A stretch of DNA of 64,000 nucleotides from NCBI GenBank assembly GCA_022539475.1, contig VCMS01000220.1, positions 29,854 to 93,853 of the forward strand. The letters are read 5' to 3'. Below are positions 31,051 to 41,681 of this stretch, piece after piece. The stretch's first letter is position 1; the number at the start of each line of letters is the position of its first letter. The DNA comes from Gracilaria domingensis (Eukaryota; Rhodophyta; Florideophyceae; Gracilariales; Gracilariaceae). The notes beneath the pieces were generated by a model. It saw only the letters and a list, made by a program, of their open reading frames with translations. It had not been told where the DNA came from and ran no database searches. Made by a program: the position numbers and the translations under genes.

Positions 31051-31779
31051 TGAGCCCCTCAGAGAGACTTCAAGGAGAGGAACGCTGTCAACAAGGCTGA
31101 GGAGAACCAAGTTTCAGTTGTTATTAATGACTTCGATGATGAGGGATTGTGACTGCAAGGAAGAGAGATGCGAATGGTGCCCCTCTACCGAAGCAACCGC
31201 GTATGAATGTGCTAACCGGTATCTCGCCAGTGATGTTCCCACAGAACCAACCCAGGTAGAACTTTGCGTAGTTAAATATTCATTTACTTTTCTGTCAGTA
31301 AGCAAATTTTTGTAGATGCTCAAGACATTTTCAATGGATCAAAATTTTCAGAAAAATTGCTTTCAATAGAATATCAATGGATTTTGATGCAGTGGGGACA
31401 TCATGACACACGAATTGGCCGAATGAAAATTTACGGAACAAAAAATGAAAATCTTATGATAATCGAATTAAATTTGATTGCACGAGTTTTTGTTAGGCCA
31501 GGCGCCGGACTGGCCCCTACAACTCCATTCGGAAGCTCAATGGCCAGGTCCAAGTTACGTAAGGCGTAGGTAGTGAAGTCAAAGGCCAAGCTTGGGGGGA
31601 TCAAGATACAGGAGCACATCGGCAAGTACAACGTTTACGAGAAACTTGCCGAAGCCCCGTCGGGTATTACCTTTGGCTAGCTGGCCCCTGGTGATGCCGA
31701 CAAAGCGAAGAAGAACCTTCGAAGAATTCTATCTGTGAGCTACACTGGGAAGAAAGTTGCTTTTGTTCAAGCTGCGGCC

Positions 31780-32150
31780 TAGCACCGGCTTTAAAGGTTG
31801 TCGATGTGGCCATGTATGGAACGATTTCACAGGCATTCTTGGAGTCAGGAGCCATCCTTAATCTAATGTTGACGGCCCTCAGTCATAAACTCTCACTCAG
31901 GCTAAAGCCTTCCAACAGGAGGATAAGCGTTGCAAACGGTACGAAGCCTCTGGTTCGAGGGAGCCTGCAGAACATCCCAGTGGTCTTCGGAACCCTCCGA
32001 GTTCCACTTGACTTCTGAGAATACACCTTTATATGTAATCATTGGATGCTCGGCTTTGGAATCGATTTTAGCCTGTTTGCACCTCGGTACACAGCAAGTG
32101 TCAATGCAGTTTGACCGACATTCAGCTGTGTTACCATTTGACCATCATTG
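31780..32150 (+). pseudogene. Protease relic of second Gypsy element
   Basis: FLESGAILNLM.TALSHKLSLRLKPSNRRISVANGT corresponds to a retropepsin LDSGAS.N.M..... block with the catalytic Asp replaced by Glu, followed by the VPLDF and IIGCSALESI region. It is frame-broken and inactive. An AT-rich insertion of about 230 bp (near 31270-31500) lies between gag and this piece. Confidence 0.55.
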
Positions 32151-32445
32151 ACCTAATCTGGAGCTAATTGATGTCAATGTGCATACTGACAGCGACAAAT
32201 TTACGTCGGCTTCGGAATCCTTTTTCTCTGAAAGCGAAAGGGACGAGGATGAAGAAAATGGCATCTCCTTATCTGGAGACAAGCCGGACATTTCCAACGA
32301 TGCTTTGGCTACGATGAGTGGGGCGGTAGTCCAAGCCTCTGAACAGGGCGCTTCAGCTGTATTTGCAGAACAGGAAGCCGTGGGACTTGTCGCTGAACTC
32401 AATATTGCCAAGAATCAAAGCGAGCCTGTTCCCTGTGAGATAAAG

Positions 32446-32880
32446 TGATGCGCAATGGATGTCCACCGGATCAAAAATTGGGACATCTATGGGATATCAG
32501 TTGGATATCTTCTGCGCATCCAGGATATCCGAATGATATGTCATGGTACTCCGTTGGATGCGCCTAATTGATTCCCTTTATATGTCTTTTGGATGTACTT
32601 TTGGATGTACAAAAACTATTCCAAAGATATTCATATGATGCACGAAGATATGTTCCACGGATGTCCGGAAATCAGCTGTGCATCATTTGGGCATCACAAA
32701 ATCCTATGGACATCTTTTCGTACATTATATGCGTATCAGGCGGTTATCATTTGGAAATACTTAATTCACCATCTAAGCATCATTTACGTATATCATATGG
32801 ACATCCTCAGGTCTCGTAATTCTAATATGGGTTACCTGGGGGACATCATACGGACATCAATTCACCTCTCTGGGGTTTTT
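32446..32880. repeat. GGATGTCC/GGACATCC-type repeat
   Basis: About 430 bp dominated by variants of TGGATGT, GGACATC and GGATATC on both strands, spaced roughly 10-25 bp. Many of them pair as inverted repeats. It splits the Gypsy relic between protease and RT, so it inserted there. See finding. Confidence 0.65.
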
Positions 32881-33849
32881 CGTGGGTCACAAGTGTTGGA
32901 CGAGGAGCGACGCAATTTTGAAGATGCAGAGGAGAGTGAAGAAAGTTTGAGTGAAGACGATGGCTAAAACTCTCCTGCACCTGAACAAACCCTCTTGCCA
33001 CCGATTAGAATTGATGTTGTCTTGCTCCGACCTGAAGACCCCAAGCGCCGACCGGACTATCTTATTTTCCGTGTGTGCCGCTACCCTCAGCTGACTCCAG
33101 GAGATCCGATTCATACTCGCTTTTCTGAGTTTCCATATGGCGAGATAGGTGCCCCAGAACTCGACCATCTAGAAGAGCAGGTGGTTCTTTGTGGTGAAGG
33201 ATGGCCGATTCCAGAAGCCATTGTTGAAGAAACTCCTGCCTAGCCACCTGGAAGAGAAGAAACTGATGAGCACTTCACCTACGTGGGAATTGAAGATTCT
33301 GATGATCGCAAGGAAGGTCGACCGATCAGCTTCGGAAAACGTCATAAGCACAATACCCCCGATACTTACGGCACAAATTCTTCATCATTCCAGAGCTTCC
33401 TCATCCGCACCAATGTCGAGCAATATTTTGGTGGCGATGTTCCGATTGACGAAAGTGGGGACGATAGAGAAGATGTTACAAATAAAGACTATGAAGATGA
33501 AGCTTATGAAGCAAAAGACGAAGCAGGAGCTGAAGCTGAAGCTGAAGATGAAGACGATGAGAATTCCTTTCCAGAAGAGGTTGAGATATCTGATACGCTG
33601 ATTTAATGTGATCCTGTTCTGACTATATCCGTTAAAGATGATGTGAAATTGCTACCACTGGAAGAGGGTGAGTTCGTTAGCAAATTTCTATTCATACGCG
33701 TGGAAATACGTTATTCCGTTTCTTTCCCGCCTTTCCACCTCACTTAGGAGTATGGAATATGCCTTATGGCTGCATGAAACACCTGGAACAGGAAGCTGAT
33801 GGTAGATGGGTGATCGCGTTTGAAGAAAAACATCTGCAAGATGAGTTCT

Positions 33850-35575
33850 AGCCTCAATTGGGCTCGCTAGAGGAACGCTCCAGAGCTCAACCGGGATCTT
33901 CACAGATAGAAGGCACTCCCTGGGCCTCAAATGCCACGCCAGATGATGAAAGTTCAGATGTCGTTCAGACGGTCCCTGAAGAGCAGGGAGAAGGGGACCA
34001 CGGTGATTCGGAAGAAGCATGCCCTACTCAAGAAATCAAGTACTCATTGTTCGATCACATTGCTGAAGATTCTAGTGAACGAATGTTCGACAGGCAAGAA
34101 TACCATCCCGACACGGATCAGGAATCGGTCATTTCGGAGAGGAGATCTCACTTGTCTCCTCAGACCAAGGAGAGGCTGCGTACTACTCTATTTGATTTAG
34201 ATGTCTTGGCCTGGTCATTTTATGATCTTTGCCCTTCGGATGTCCTCCATGCACCGGTTCTCCCTTACCGACGATACACTGATACATTCGCGAGTACGCT
34301 GCCCGACACCAAAACGTGACGAAGTAGTTAAGAGAGAAGTAGATAGGATGCTATCAGCCAGTATCATCAAGCCTTGTACGTCCCCTTAATCCGTCAGGGT
34401 CATCATAGCGACTAAGAAACATCGGAAATCAAGGTTTTGGGTGGATTACAGGGCTCTGAATAAGGTTATGAAGGCTGATCGCTGGGCGCTTCCTCACATG
34501 GACTAGATCTTTGATGACTTGCGAGGCGCGCCCTATTTCACCACTGTGGACCGTTTTCTGGCTACTGGCTGATCCTGAGTTTACCTAAATGCAAGCAAAT
34601 GACCACTTTCGTCTGCAGGCAAGGCACGATCAGTTTTAAGTCAGGCCTTTTGGACTCATGAATGCACCTTATACATTCCAGTGCATGATGGACTCGAATT
34701 TGAACCATTGTGAATACGCTCGCGTTTATGTGGAAGACGCCATGAGAGCTATAGAAACACATGGGCTTAGGTTGAAGGTTTCCAAATGTGAGTTTGCACA
34801 ACCTAGACTGAGCTGCTTGGGCATGTCGTGGACAAAACTGGTGTCGCAGTGGACATGAAGGAGATCGATACATTTCACAAAACACCTGTTCCAACTACCG
34901 TCACTGAGTTAAGAAGCTTTCTGGGCCTTGCAGGTTATTACCGTCGTTTCATCTTGCACTTTGTTAAAACCTCGTCGGTCTTGCATGCCTCCATCTCAAT
35001 TAAGGAAAGACTTGAATTCAGTGACGACATGCTCAAGGCTTTCAAACGACCTGATGCAAAAGCTCACAAGTCTACCTGTGTTGGCATTCCCCGATTTTTC
35101 TGACCTTCTCGTGTGGTGACCGACGCTTCGTCAGTTGCGCTCAGAGCTGTCCTCGCTAAAAGAAAATCGGATATAATGTATCACCCCGTGCAGTACGCAA
35201 GCAGAACCATGTGGTCACAGCCGCAGAAACGAAGTACTCAGTGTGTGAGAAAGAAGCTTTGGGTGTCATTTTCGTCTTGAAAAGAAATTTAGAATGTATC
35301 TGCTTGGCTCTCAACCTTTCCAGTTGATCACAGACCACCAGGTTTTGAGGTATAAATTCTCTAAGAAAGATATGCATCGCAAATTGGCAAGATGGTTAAA
35401 CTTCCTGGCTGAATACGAGTTCGAGATCGTGTACCGAGCAGGTAACAAGAACCATGCCGCTGATTACCTCTCTCGTTATGCCGCTGCAAAGAAGACAGCA
35501 GAAGAAGAGGAGACCGCGGTGGTTGCTGCCCTTATTACGGACGCCTTTTACTGGACTGGGAACGTACTACGCTAA
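33850..35575 (+). pseudogene. Reverse transcriptase-RNase H relic of second Gypsy element
   Basis: A linker with acidic residues leads into the pre-RT and RT region: RCPTPKRDEVVKREVDRMLSAS, then RFWVDYRALNKVMKADRWALPHM, GAPYFTTVD, a damaged catalytic region, and LRSFLGLAGYYRRFI. RNase H ends with LITDHQVLRYKF...RWLNFLAEYEFEIVYRAGNKNHAADYLSRY. Several stops and frameshifts, including around the YxDD position, leave it inactive. No integrase follows; another element in reverse orientation begins at 35659. Confidence 0.8.
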
Positions 35576-35658
35576 CATCGGAAGACAATTGAACCAGATG
35601 CCCATTAATGAACCTAACACGAAGATCAGATCTGCTGTGAAGCTCAATGCGAAAAAGT

Positions 35659-37960
35659 TCACTTTGTGAGAAGGATGCCTCTACTGCCCGTACTGGTACT
35701 GGGCTGAGACTTGCTCTTGACATAGTCGAAAGAATCCAAATCAAGAAAACTCTGTACTTCTTTTACGTTAGAGGGTGTTTCCCAATCGGAGATTGACTCA
35801 GTTTCTTTCGGATTCACTTTGATCCCATTTGATGTGATGATATGTCCTAAGTAATCAATTGAATCTTTCATGAATTCACACTTTTTGAGATTTCCGAACA
35901 GTTTGTTCTTTCTTAATATCTCAAATGCGTTTCTTAAATGACTTAACTGTTCTTCTTTTGACTTACTATAAACCAGAATTTTGTCCAGATATACTAGGAT
36001 AAAATCGTCTAGGTACTTCCCGAAGGGCATGTTCATGTATGTCTGAAAACAACCTGGGGCTCCTGTGAGTCCAAAGCGTGTCACGAGATATTCAAACTGA
36101 TCGTACCTTGTACGGAATGCAGTCTTCTCAATATCTCTGTCTTTAATTCTGATTTGGTTATATCCTGACCTAAAATCTAGGACAGAAAAATACTTTGCTC
36201 GACCTAATGATCCAATACGTCATCAATTCTGGGTAGTGGTACTCTGGAGAGCCATCGTTTTCTTGGTGAACAACACCGGAGTTCCACATGGACGAATACT
36301 GGGTTTTATAAATCTGTGCGCTAATAAATCACTTAACTGTGATTTCATTTTTTGGAGCTCTAACTTTGAGAGCTTATACAATGGTCCAACTTTTGGCTTT
36401 GCATCTTCAATGAGATCTATTCTCATCTCAACTTCTCTCTCTGGAGGTAGCTTCTTTGGTAATTCTTTTGGGAAAACATCTTGGTACTCACTTAATAACT
36501 TGGTTAATTGGATATCCATACTTGCTGCGTAAGGCCTTACTCAACTTGCACCGATTATTAAACTGCAGTGACTTTACAACGATGTGATATGCCGTACTTC
36601 TCTACTTTCTTACAAGCTCCACGAATTGCTTACTAGAAAGCATGTCTGACGGACGAGATGCATTCCCATGCTCACTAGCCTCTGCCTTCAGAGTAATAAA
36701 GCTATCCCCGCGACGGATTAGCATACTGTTGTTTTTCCAATAAATGAGTGCATTAATGTTAGAAAGCCATGAATGCCTAGGATGATGTCAAAAGCTAATA
36801 CATCCACTACATATAATTAGTTGTTAACTCAGTATCTTCGATCCTTAGGAAGACAGAACTTGAACCTTTATACATGGGAATAAGGGTTCCATCCCGCAAC
36901 TCTGCTTGTAAATTTGACTTTGTAAATTCCAGATTAATTTTGTCTGCGAACTTCTTAGAGATAACGATCTCTTCACACCCACTGTCCACTAGGACTTGAC
37001 AACTCTCTGGTTGTGGTGTGGAACTTAGTACCTTTCTTTTGTAAACCAAAAGTGTTTGATTTCTTTTTCTTGAATTCTTTTTTCTCCTGTACGGGAAAAA
37101 AGAACATAACTTCATTACGCAACGTTGCTTTGACTTCACTTTTCTTTGTTTTCTGATTTTTTTGTCTTTTTCTTGGTTTTCATTGTTGCTACCTTTCTGC
37201 GCTAATTCGCTTGTTTCCACTAGCGCCACAGCTAGTTTTTCGGCGATCTATAACCTTTTTCATAGTTAATTTTGGCAATACAACCTTTTCGTTTGCGTAC
37301 AAAACATTTTCGTTCTTGTAAACCTTTTTTCCTTTCTTCACCACTTATATGTGGAATCCTCTTAGTGTTTATGTTTCCTATTTGCATTGGTACTGGCCCT
37401 TGACGGCTATTCCCATTACTACTCCTCGAAAGGTTAGAGTTACTACTAAAATTTCCACCGTTACGGTAAATTTGTTCCAACCTATCTGCAATTTTTATTG
37501 CTTCTCGTAGAGTTCTTGGCTCAGATTTTTCCACGTCAATTCTTCTGTTTGTCTTTAAATCTTGACTGTAGTAGAATAATTGTTCTGGGTCGGTCATTGT
37601 GGGGATTTGCAACAACCATTTTGTGAACGCTTTGTTACAACAGGCCCTTCCTCCTTTCCTCAGTCTCGTGAAAGAAACACTGGATGAGCACTCTATTACA
37701 TACTTCCCAGAAAAGACAAGGATAACTCTGGTGAATTCGGCCCTCGTGAAAGGCGGTTTCGTTCCGACTCTTGAACACTTCGATTCGTCTTCTAAGGCAC
37801 TTAAGCTGGGACGACCCAAATACCCCATCATCCAACGAGTCTTCGCTTCTCCAGCATTTGGTCCCAGTAGAAAGCCAAAGTTTTCCACTGTATTGGTAAG
37901 CGGAGAAATTCAGAGACTTGGGTTGCCGAGGTAGTCGCTCTGATTCGAATATCTCTCCTT
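35659..37960 (-). mobile_element. Third Gypsy relic, minus strand
   Basis: Reading on the minus strand: gag piece at 37232-37960 (FTKWLLQIPTMTDPEQLFYYSQDL..TLREAIKIADRLEQIYR), protease at 36807-37229 (CQVLVDSGCEEIVISKKF), pre-RT and RT N-terminus at 36223-36519 (LLSEYQDVFPKELPKKLPPER..VEMRIDL), and RT C-terminus at 35659-36084 (FGLTGAPGCFQTYMN, ILVYLDKILVYSKS, CEFMKDSIDYLGHIITSNGIKV). The catalytic YLDD reads YLDK. It is inactive and truncated before RNase H, abutting the RNase H of the plus-strand Gypsy relic. No LTRs seen. Confidence 0.8.
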
Positions 37961-38324
37961 GATTCTGCACTTACCGCACCAGAGGGTGGCATTCGTCCGG
38001 TATTTCGAGGTTTTACTCCCCGCAACAAACATCGACCACATATTGAAATGCATATCTTTACGGTGGGCTACAAACGATGAAAAGAACCACACTCTTCCGT
38101 TCCCTTGTCATTCCAAAGCGGGGACTATCGTAGAGTTAACTCCTTGGTACGGGATGGTTCCGGCTTCTGCACTACAGGGAACTGTCCATGTTGTTCGATC
38201 AAACTACCCTGCTCCACCTTTTTGTCCTCCACTTCAATGGTTTCAACACCGATTCTACATCAATCGATTCTATCATGATTCAGATGAAGGACCAACTGAG
38301 CACGTTGATCTTGTACAGCCTTAA
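37959..38324 (+). CDS. Unrecognised ORF, probably a C-terminal gene fragment
   Basis: A 121-codon frame of which the last 90 look protein-like (aromatic and Pro-rich: ELTPWYGMVP, HVVRSNYPAPPF, FYINRFYHDSDEGP). The sequence just upstream belongs to the minus-strand Gypsy relic, so the gene's 5' part was probably lost to that insertion. It converges on the minus-strand gene at 38321, their stop codons overlapping. No family recognised; it may be a gene of the same unit as the inverted arms. Confidence 0.35.
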   Translation: MILHLPHQRVAFVRYFEVLLPATNIDHILKCISLRWATNDEKNHTLPFPCHSKAGTIVELTPWYGMVPASALQGTVHVVRSNYPAPPFCPPLQWFQHRFYINRFYHDSDEGPTEHVDLVQP

Positions 38325-39205
38325 ACATTAAGGGCTCCATCCTCTACATGTTCACCTTGTGGTGCCTTTTCTTGTGATCCTGTGTTACTTCCGAAATCGT
38401 TCATGTCCATTTCCTTAAACTCCATATCCCCTTCCTCGCATTCACCAACGAAACAATCGCTAATAGACCCCAATCTTCGGCTCACACTGTCAATAAAAAA
38501 TTGTTCTTTCACAGTGAGGTAAAGTCTTCCGTTCGACGGCATTCGATATCCAAATGTAGCCTCTCTCATGTCATTACCAAGAACCTTAGTCCAATCTTCC
38601 GTTGTCGTTCCAAAATTATGAAACTCGCTGGAATTGGTACTCAAGACACGTTGCCTAACATCCCCCAGAACATTCTTTAAACACAGAGGTAGCAGTTGGG
38701 CAAACGTTTTTGTAAACAGTTTCTGTCTCTGGCCACCCCTTGACACATCCGTACTTAGAAGGCTCACCACCGTCAACACCCAAGCGTCCAAACGTGCGAG
38801 CAACAGTATTGCGCCATCTAAAAAGGTGCCGGTATCCTTGTCTTCCACATCATACCCAATAAACTCCTTCAGTACTTGTACCCCGACACGGTTCCGGAAG
38901 AACAAGTCTTGATCTTCCGTCGGCATATCCTCGATATTGCCCGCATTGGAGTACTTTAGACGAACAAATGGGGCTTTTCTCCACCATGAAGTGTTCGGTA
39001 CACCATTTTCGTCAAGACGCAGTATGTTCTCCTGCGCTTCCTTCAACTGCATTGTGAGTTCGTCAGCATTCTCTTCTACCAGCTTTGTTCTTCTCCAAAT
39101 CAGATCGTACCTAAGGAACAGAAATAGTTTATCCCTCGTATTTCTCTTCCGAAGGTACAGGAAGTGCCGGGAGGAGTGTTTTGGGAGGTCTCCGGAGGGT
39201 GCCAA
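38321..39205 (-). CDS. Unrecognised gene, 5' end truncated at the palindromic block
   Basis: A 294-codon frame whose first 17 codons are just the palindromic repeat read in frame (the same peptide can be read elsewhere in the repeats). The gene-specific part therefore begins near 39150 and the true N-terminus is missing. The remainder is helical and charged: WRRTKLVEENADELTMQLKEAQENILRL, then FFRNRVGVQVLKEFIGYDVEDKDTGTFLDGAILLLARLDAWVLTVVSLL, a Lys/Phe-rich stretch, and an acidic tail. I do not recognise it. It points away from the arm, as does the gene at 62845 on the other side. It could be the distal part of that gene's left-hand counterpart, but the two do not overlap in this window. Confidence 0.5.
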   Translation of the reverse strand: MAPSGDLPKHSSRHFLYLRKRNTRDKLFLFLRYDLIWRRTKLVEENADELTMQLKEAQENILRLDENGVPNTSWWRKAPFVRLKYSNAGNIEDMPTEDQDLFFRNRVGVQVLKEFIGYDVEDKDTGTFLDGAILLLARLDAWVLTVVSLLSTDVSRGGQRQKLFTKTFAQLLPLCLKNVLGDVRQRVLSTNSSEFHNFGTTTEDWTKVLGNDMREATFGYRMPSNGRLYLTVKEQFFIDSVSRRLGSISDCFVGECEEGDMEFKEMDMNDFGSNTGSQEKAPQGEHVEDGALNV

Positions 39206-39563
39206 AAAATCGTCCAGAACGTGCCCGCGGGCGGGGGGGGGTGTCAGTCGTGTTAGGGTACCTATCCTAACACGACCGGACCCCCCCGCCCGCGGGCACG
39301 TTTTGGACGATTTTTTGAAAAATGTGCGATTTTATGCCCGCGGGTGGGGGGGTCCGGTCGTGTTAGGGTAGGTACCATAACACGACCGACCCCCCCGGCC
39401 CGCGGGCACGTTTTGGGCGATTTTTTGAAAAATGTGCGATTTTATGCCCGCGGGCGGGGTGGTCCGGTCGTGTTAGGGTACCTACCCTAACACGACCGAC
39501 CCCCTCCACCCGCGGGCACGTTCTGGCCACATTCCGGCGCCTTCCCGGGACCTCCCAAAGCAC
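39159..39563. repeat. Nested palindromic block, left
   Basis: A foldback of about 400 bp. The outer arm AGGAAGTGCCGGGAGGAGTG recurs inverted, diverged, at the far end. Inside are three palindromes with a core of GTTAGGGTACC/GGTACCCTAAC flanked by CGTGT, Gn runs and CCCGCGGGC. These are separated by spacers reading TTTTGGACGATTTTTTGAAA. It lies between divergent genes. Confidence 0.85.
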
Positions 39564-39843
39564 GCTGCGGCGCAGTGATTTCGCTACACCCGGCCGCCGG
39601 TACGTTGGCGCCGCTGTCCACGTGTATTGGCGGGAGTAGGCTGTACATGGAAGTGAATGAGTGTACTCTTGACTACTACGCAAAGCATTTGAAGAGCATG
39701 ATTAGAGAGCGCGACCATTGCTCGCGTGAGTCATCATTGCGCGAACTCCACGACTCTAAAGCGTACAATCAGTGTGCGAGCGGCCACGGACAGGACACGG
39801 ACGAGACTGGCAGTGCGCTGGGAGGAGCTGCCGAAAGCGAGGG

Positions 39844-39875
39844 TGCCCAGCGTAAGTCGCCATTTAAAGGCTCGC
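39844..39875 (+). promoter_or_regulatory. Shared promoter block, copy 1
   Basis: TGCCCAGCGTAAGTCGCC followed by ATTTAAAGGCTCGC. The TTTAAA box (39863-39868) is 77 bp before the ATG of the ParB-like gene. The same block occurs at 61452-61483 (minus) and 62791-62822 (plus). Confidence 0.7.
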
Positions 39876-39944
39876 ATCCGTTCTTGTATCGTCCAGAGCG
39901 AGCGTATTGTTGATATACACCTTTCACTGCAATAGCGGTTGAAC

Positions 39945-41660
39945 ATGAAGCCAACTCGTGTTCGAAAGCGTACGCAAAGCGTGACTCCTCGCACTCGGCG
40001 GAGCACTCGATTATTGCAAGGTGGAATGCGGGTTTCTCTGCAGATGGATATTGAGAATGAAGGAAAGGTGATAGTCGGGGAAGCGTTGTTGCATGGAATT
40101 GGAAGTGTTCTACGCCGCGAGTTGCACGGGAAGCAATTGGACCCAGGTCTTGTGGTGGTTCATAATATTCTCATCAGTCGAAGCGGTCAGACGTTCTACC
40201 CTTACCGGGCGGAGGGCCTGAATCTTCCACAATATATCCAGGATCTCCGGACGGCCGCTCCTTGGGATGAGAAAATGATGAAACCGGTGTCAGCCAGCAT
40301 TCCGGCGTCGAAGCGAGGAACGGTGAGCGCTATGAGTGAGGTGATGACGCCGACAAGCCGCACGGAGCCAATTCGAAGTTCATCAACACCGAGAGGTAGC
40401 GCATCAGTAGCACCTCCGCGGGCAGGTCCGTCGTCTGTTACGAAGCGGTCTATGGAGACGAGAGCATCCCCAGCTACGAAGCGGACAGGTCAAACAAAGT
40501 CTACCTCCGCTACGAAGCCCACTGCATCGAAAAGGGCATCTCCTGCGATGAATCAGACCGTCGACACAAGCGGATCTTCTGCGTCGAAACAGACGGTTTA
40601 GCAGGGGACGGCTGTGCAAGAGGATAAAGATGAGATCATGAAAGGTCCCCTTCCAGACGCGGATGCGCAATCCGCACAAGGAGCTGGTCCATCTGTACCC
40701 CAAACTGCACCAGAAACTGCGGAGCAGCAGGACGATGACGTTGTGCTTCTGTCCACAAGAATGGCACGTTCAAGTGTTTCTGGCGAGCGGTCTGGAACAC
40801 AAGGGACACCTACTCGGAGCAAGACGTACAGACGAATTCGTCAGAAGGTACCAAAGGTGAACCTCAATCAGTACCGGATGGTTGTTGTTACTGTTGACAT
40901 CACTCTGGTGGACACTCTGCCCAATTTACTCCGTGGAGTAAGTAAACGCCACGTTGAAGCCCTTGTGAAGAGTATGGAGGAGCGGGGGATATTGCAGTCG
41001 ATGGGTTCTCCAGTGGTGGCCTTACAAGATGCTACTACGGGAGAGAGGGATACTGACAAGGGACGCCTAACGAAGAAGTGCTTCATTGTAGATAGTTTGC
41101 ATGGTCTGAAAGCTATACAATATTTGGCAGCGACTGGTGCACCGAAGTGGAAGCGATTAGCCAAGTTTTGGCGTTGCAATCTGCTGATACGAAGAGATGG
41201 GAGGCCCATTGGGATGAAGGAATTGTTATGTGTTGCTTCGTACCTCAATGAGTCGACGAGTACCATGCGAAGGATGATGTTTGCAGACAAGATACACTCT
41301 ATAGTTAGTGTGGTCGCCATTCTAATTGAAGATGTTGAGGGGGTGACGCCGGCAGACGTGGATCCTGCAGAAGTGACAGAAGTGTTGAAGGAGAGCCAAC
41401 TGATTGGGACTGTGCAAGAGCTTCAGTACCTCAGATATGCCAATGTCGCCCTGCAACTCATGTCTCGTGAGGGAATGCTGGCCCATTTCGAGGATATATG
41501 TGAGACTGTGAGTGACATAGGTCTCACACATCTGTCCCATACTCCGCTATATATTTTGGATGCCGAGGAGTTTTCCTTCATTCTTGATTGTCTTCAGATG
41601 TTTCTATTGAAGGGCAAGTCGACAAAGACAAAGCAATGGAAAAGCTTTGAGGAGGTTTGA
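39945..41660 (+). pseudogene. ParB-like domain protein, left copy (nonsense mutation)
   Basis: Left-arm copy of the intact 571-codon gene at 59667-61382. It starts at ATG 39945 after the shared promoter. The frame is broken once: a TAG at 40599-40601 where the right copy has CAG (C to T). Everything after the stop remains open to TGA 41658-41660, including the ParB-like segment. The lesion is therefore recent and this copy is probably inactive unless the stop is read through. Domain description is given under the intact copy. Confidence 0.7.
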
Positions 41661-41681
41661 GGTTTCTTTTATGATAGAGCA

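Noticed and set aside
36230-38000. Plus-strand frames across the minus-strand Gypsy relic
   Set aside because: Antisense shadows of gag and RT segments.
39159-39563. TTAGGG motifs read as telomere repeat
   Set aside because: They occur singly inside palindromes, not in head-to-tail arrays.
18686-41660. Reassignment of TAG as a sense codon, suggested by lone in-frame TAGs in the antisense gene, pol and the left ParB-like gene
   Set aside because: TAG ends intact genes here (for example at 11976 and 56243), and the left-arm TAG is CAG in the right arm, so these are ordinary nonsense mutations.
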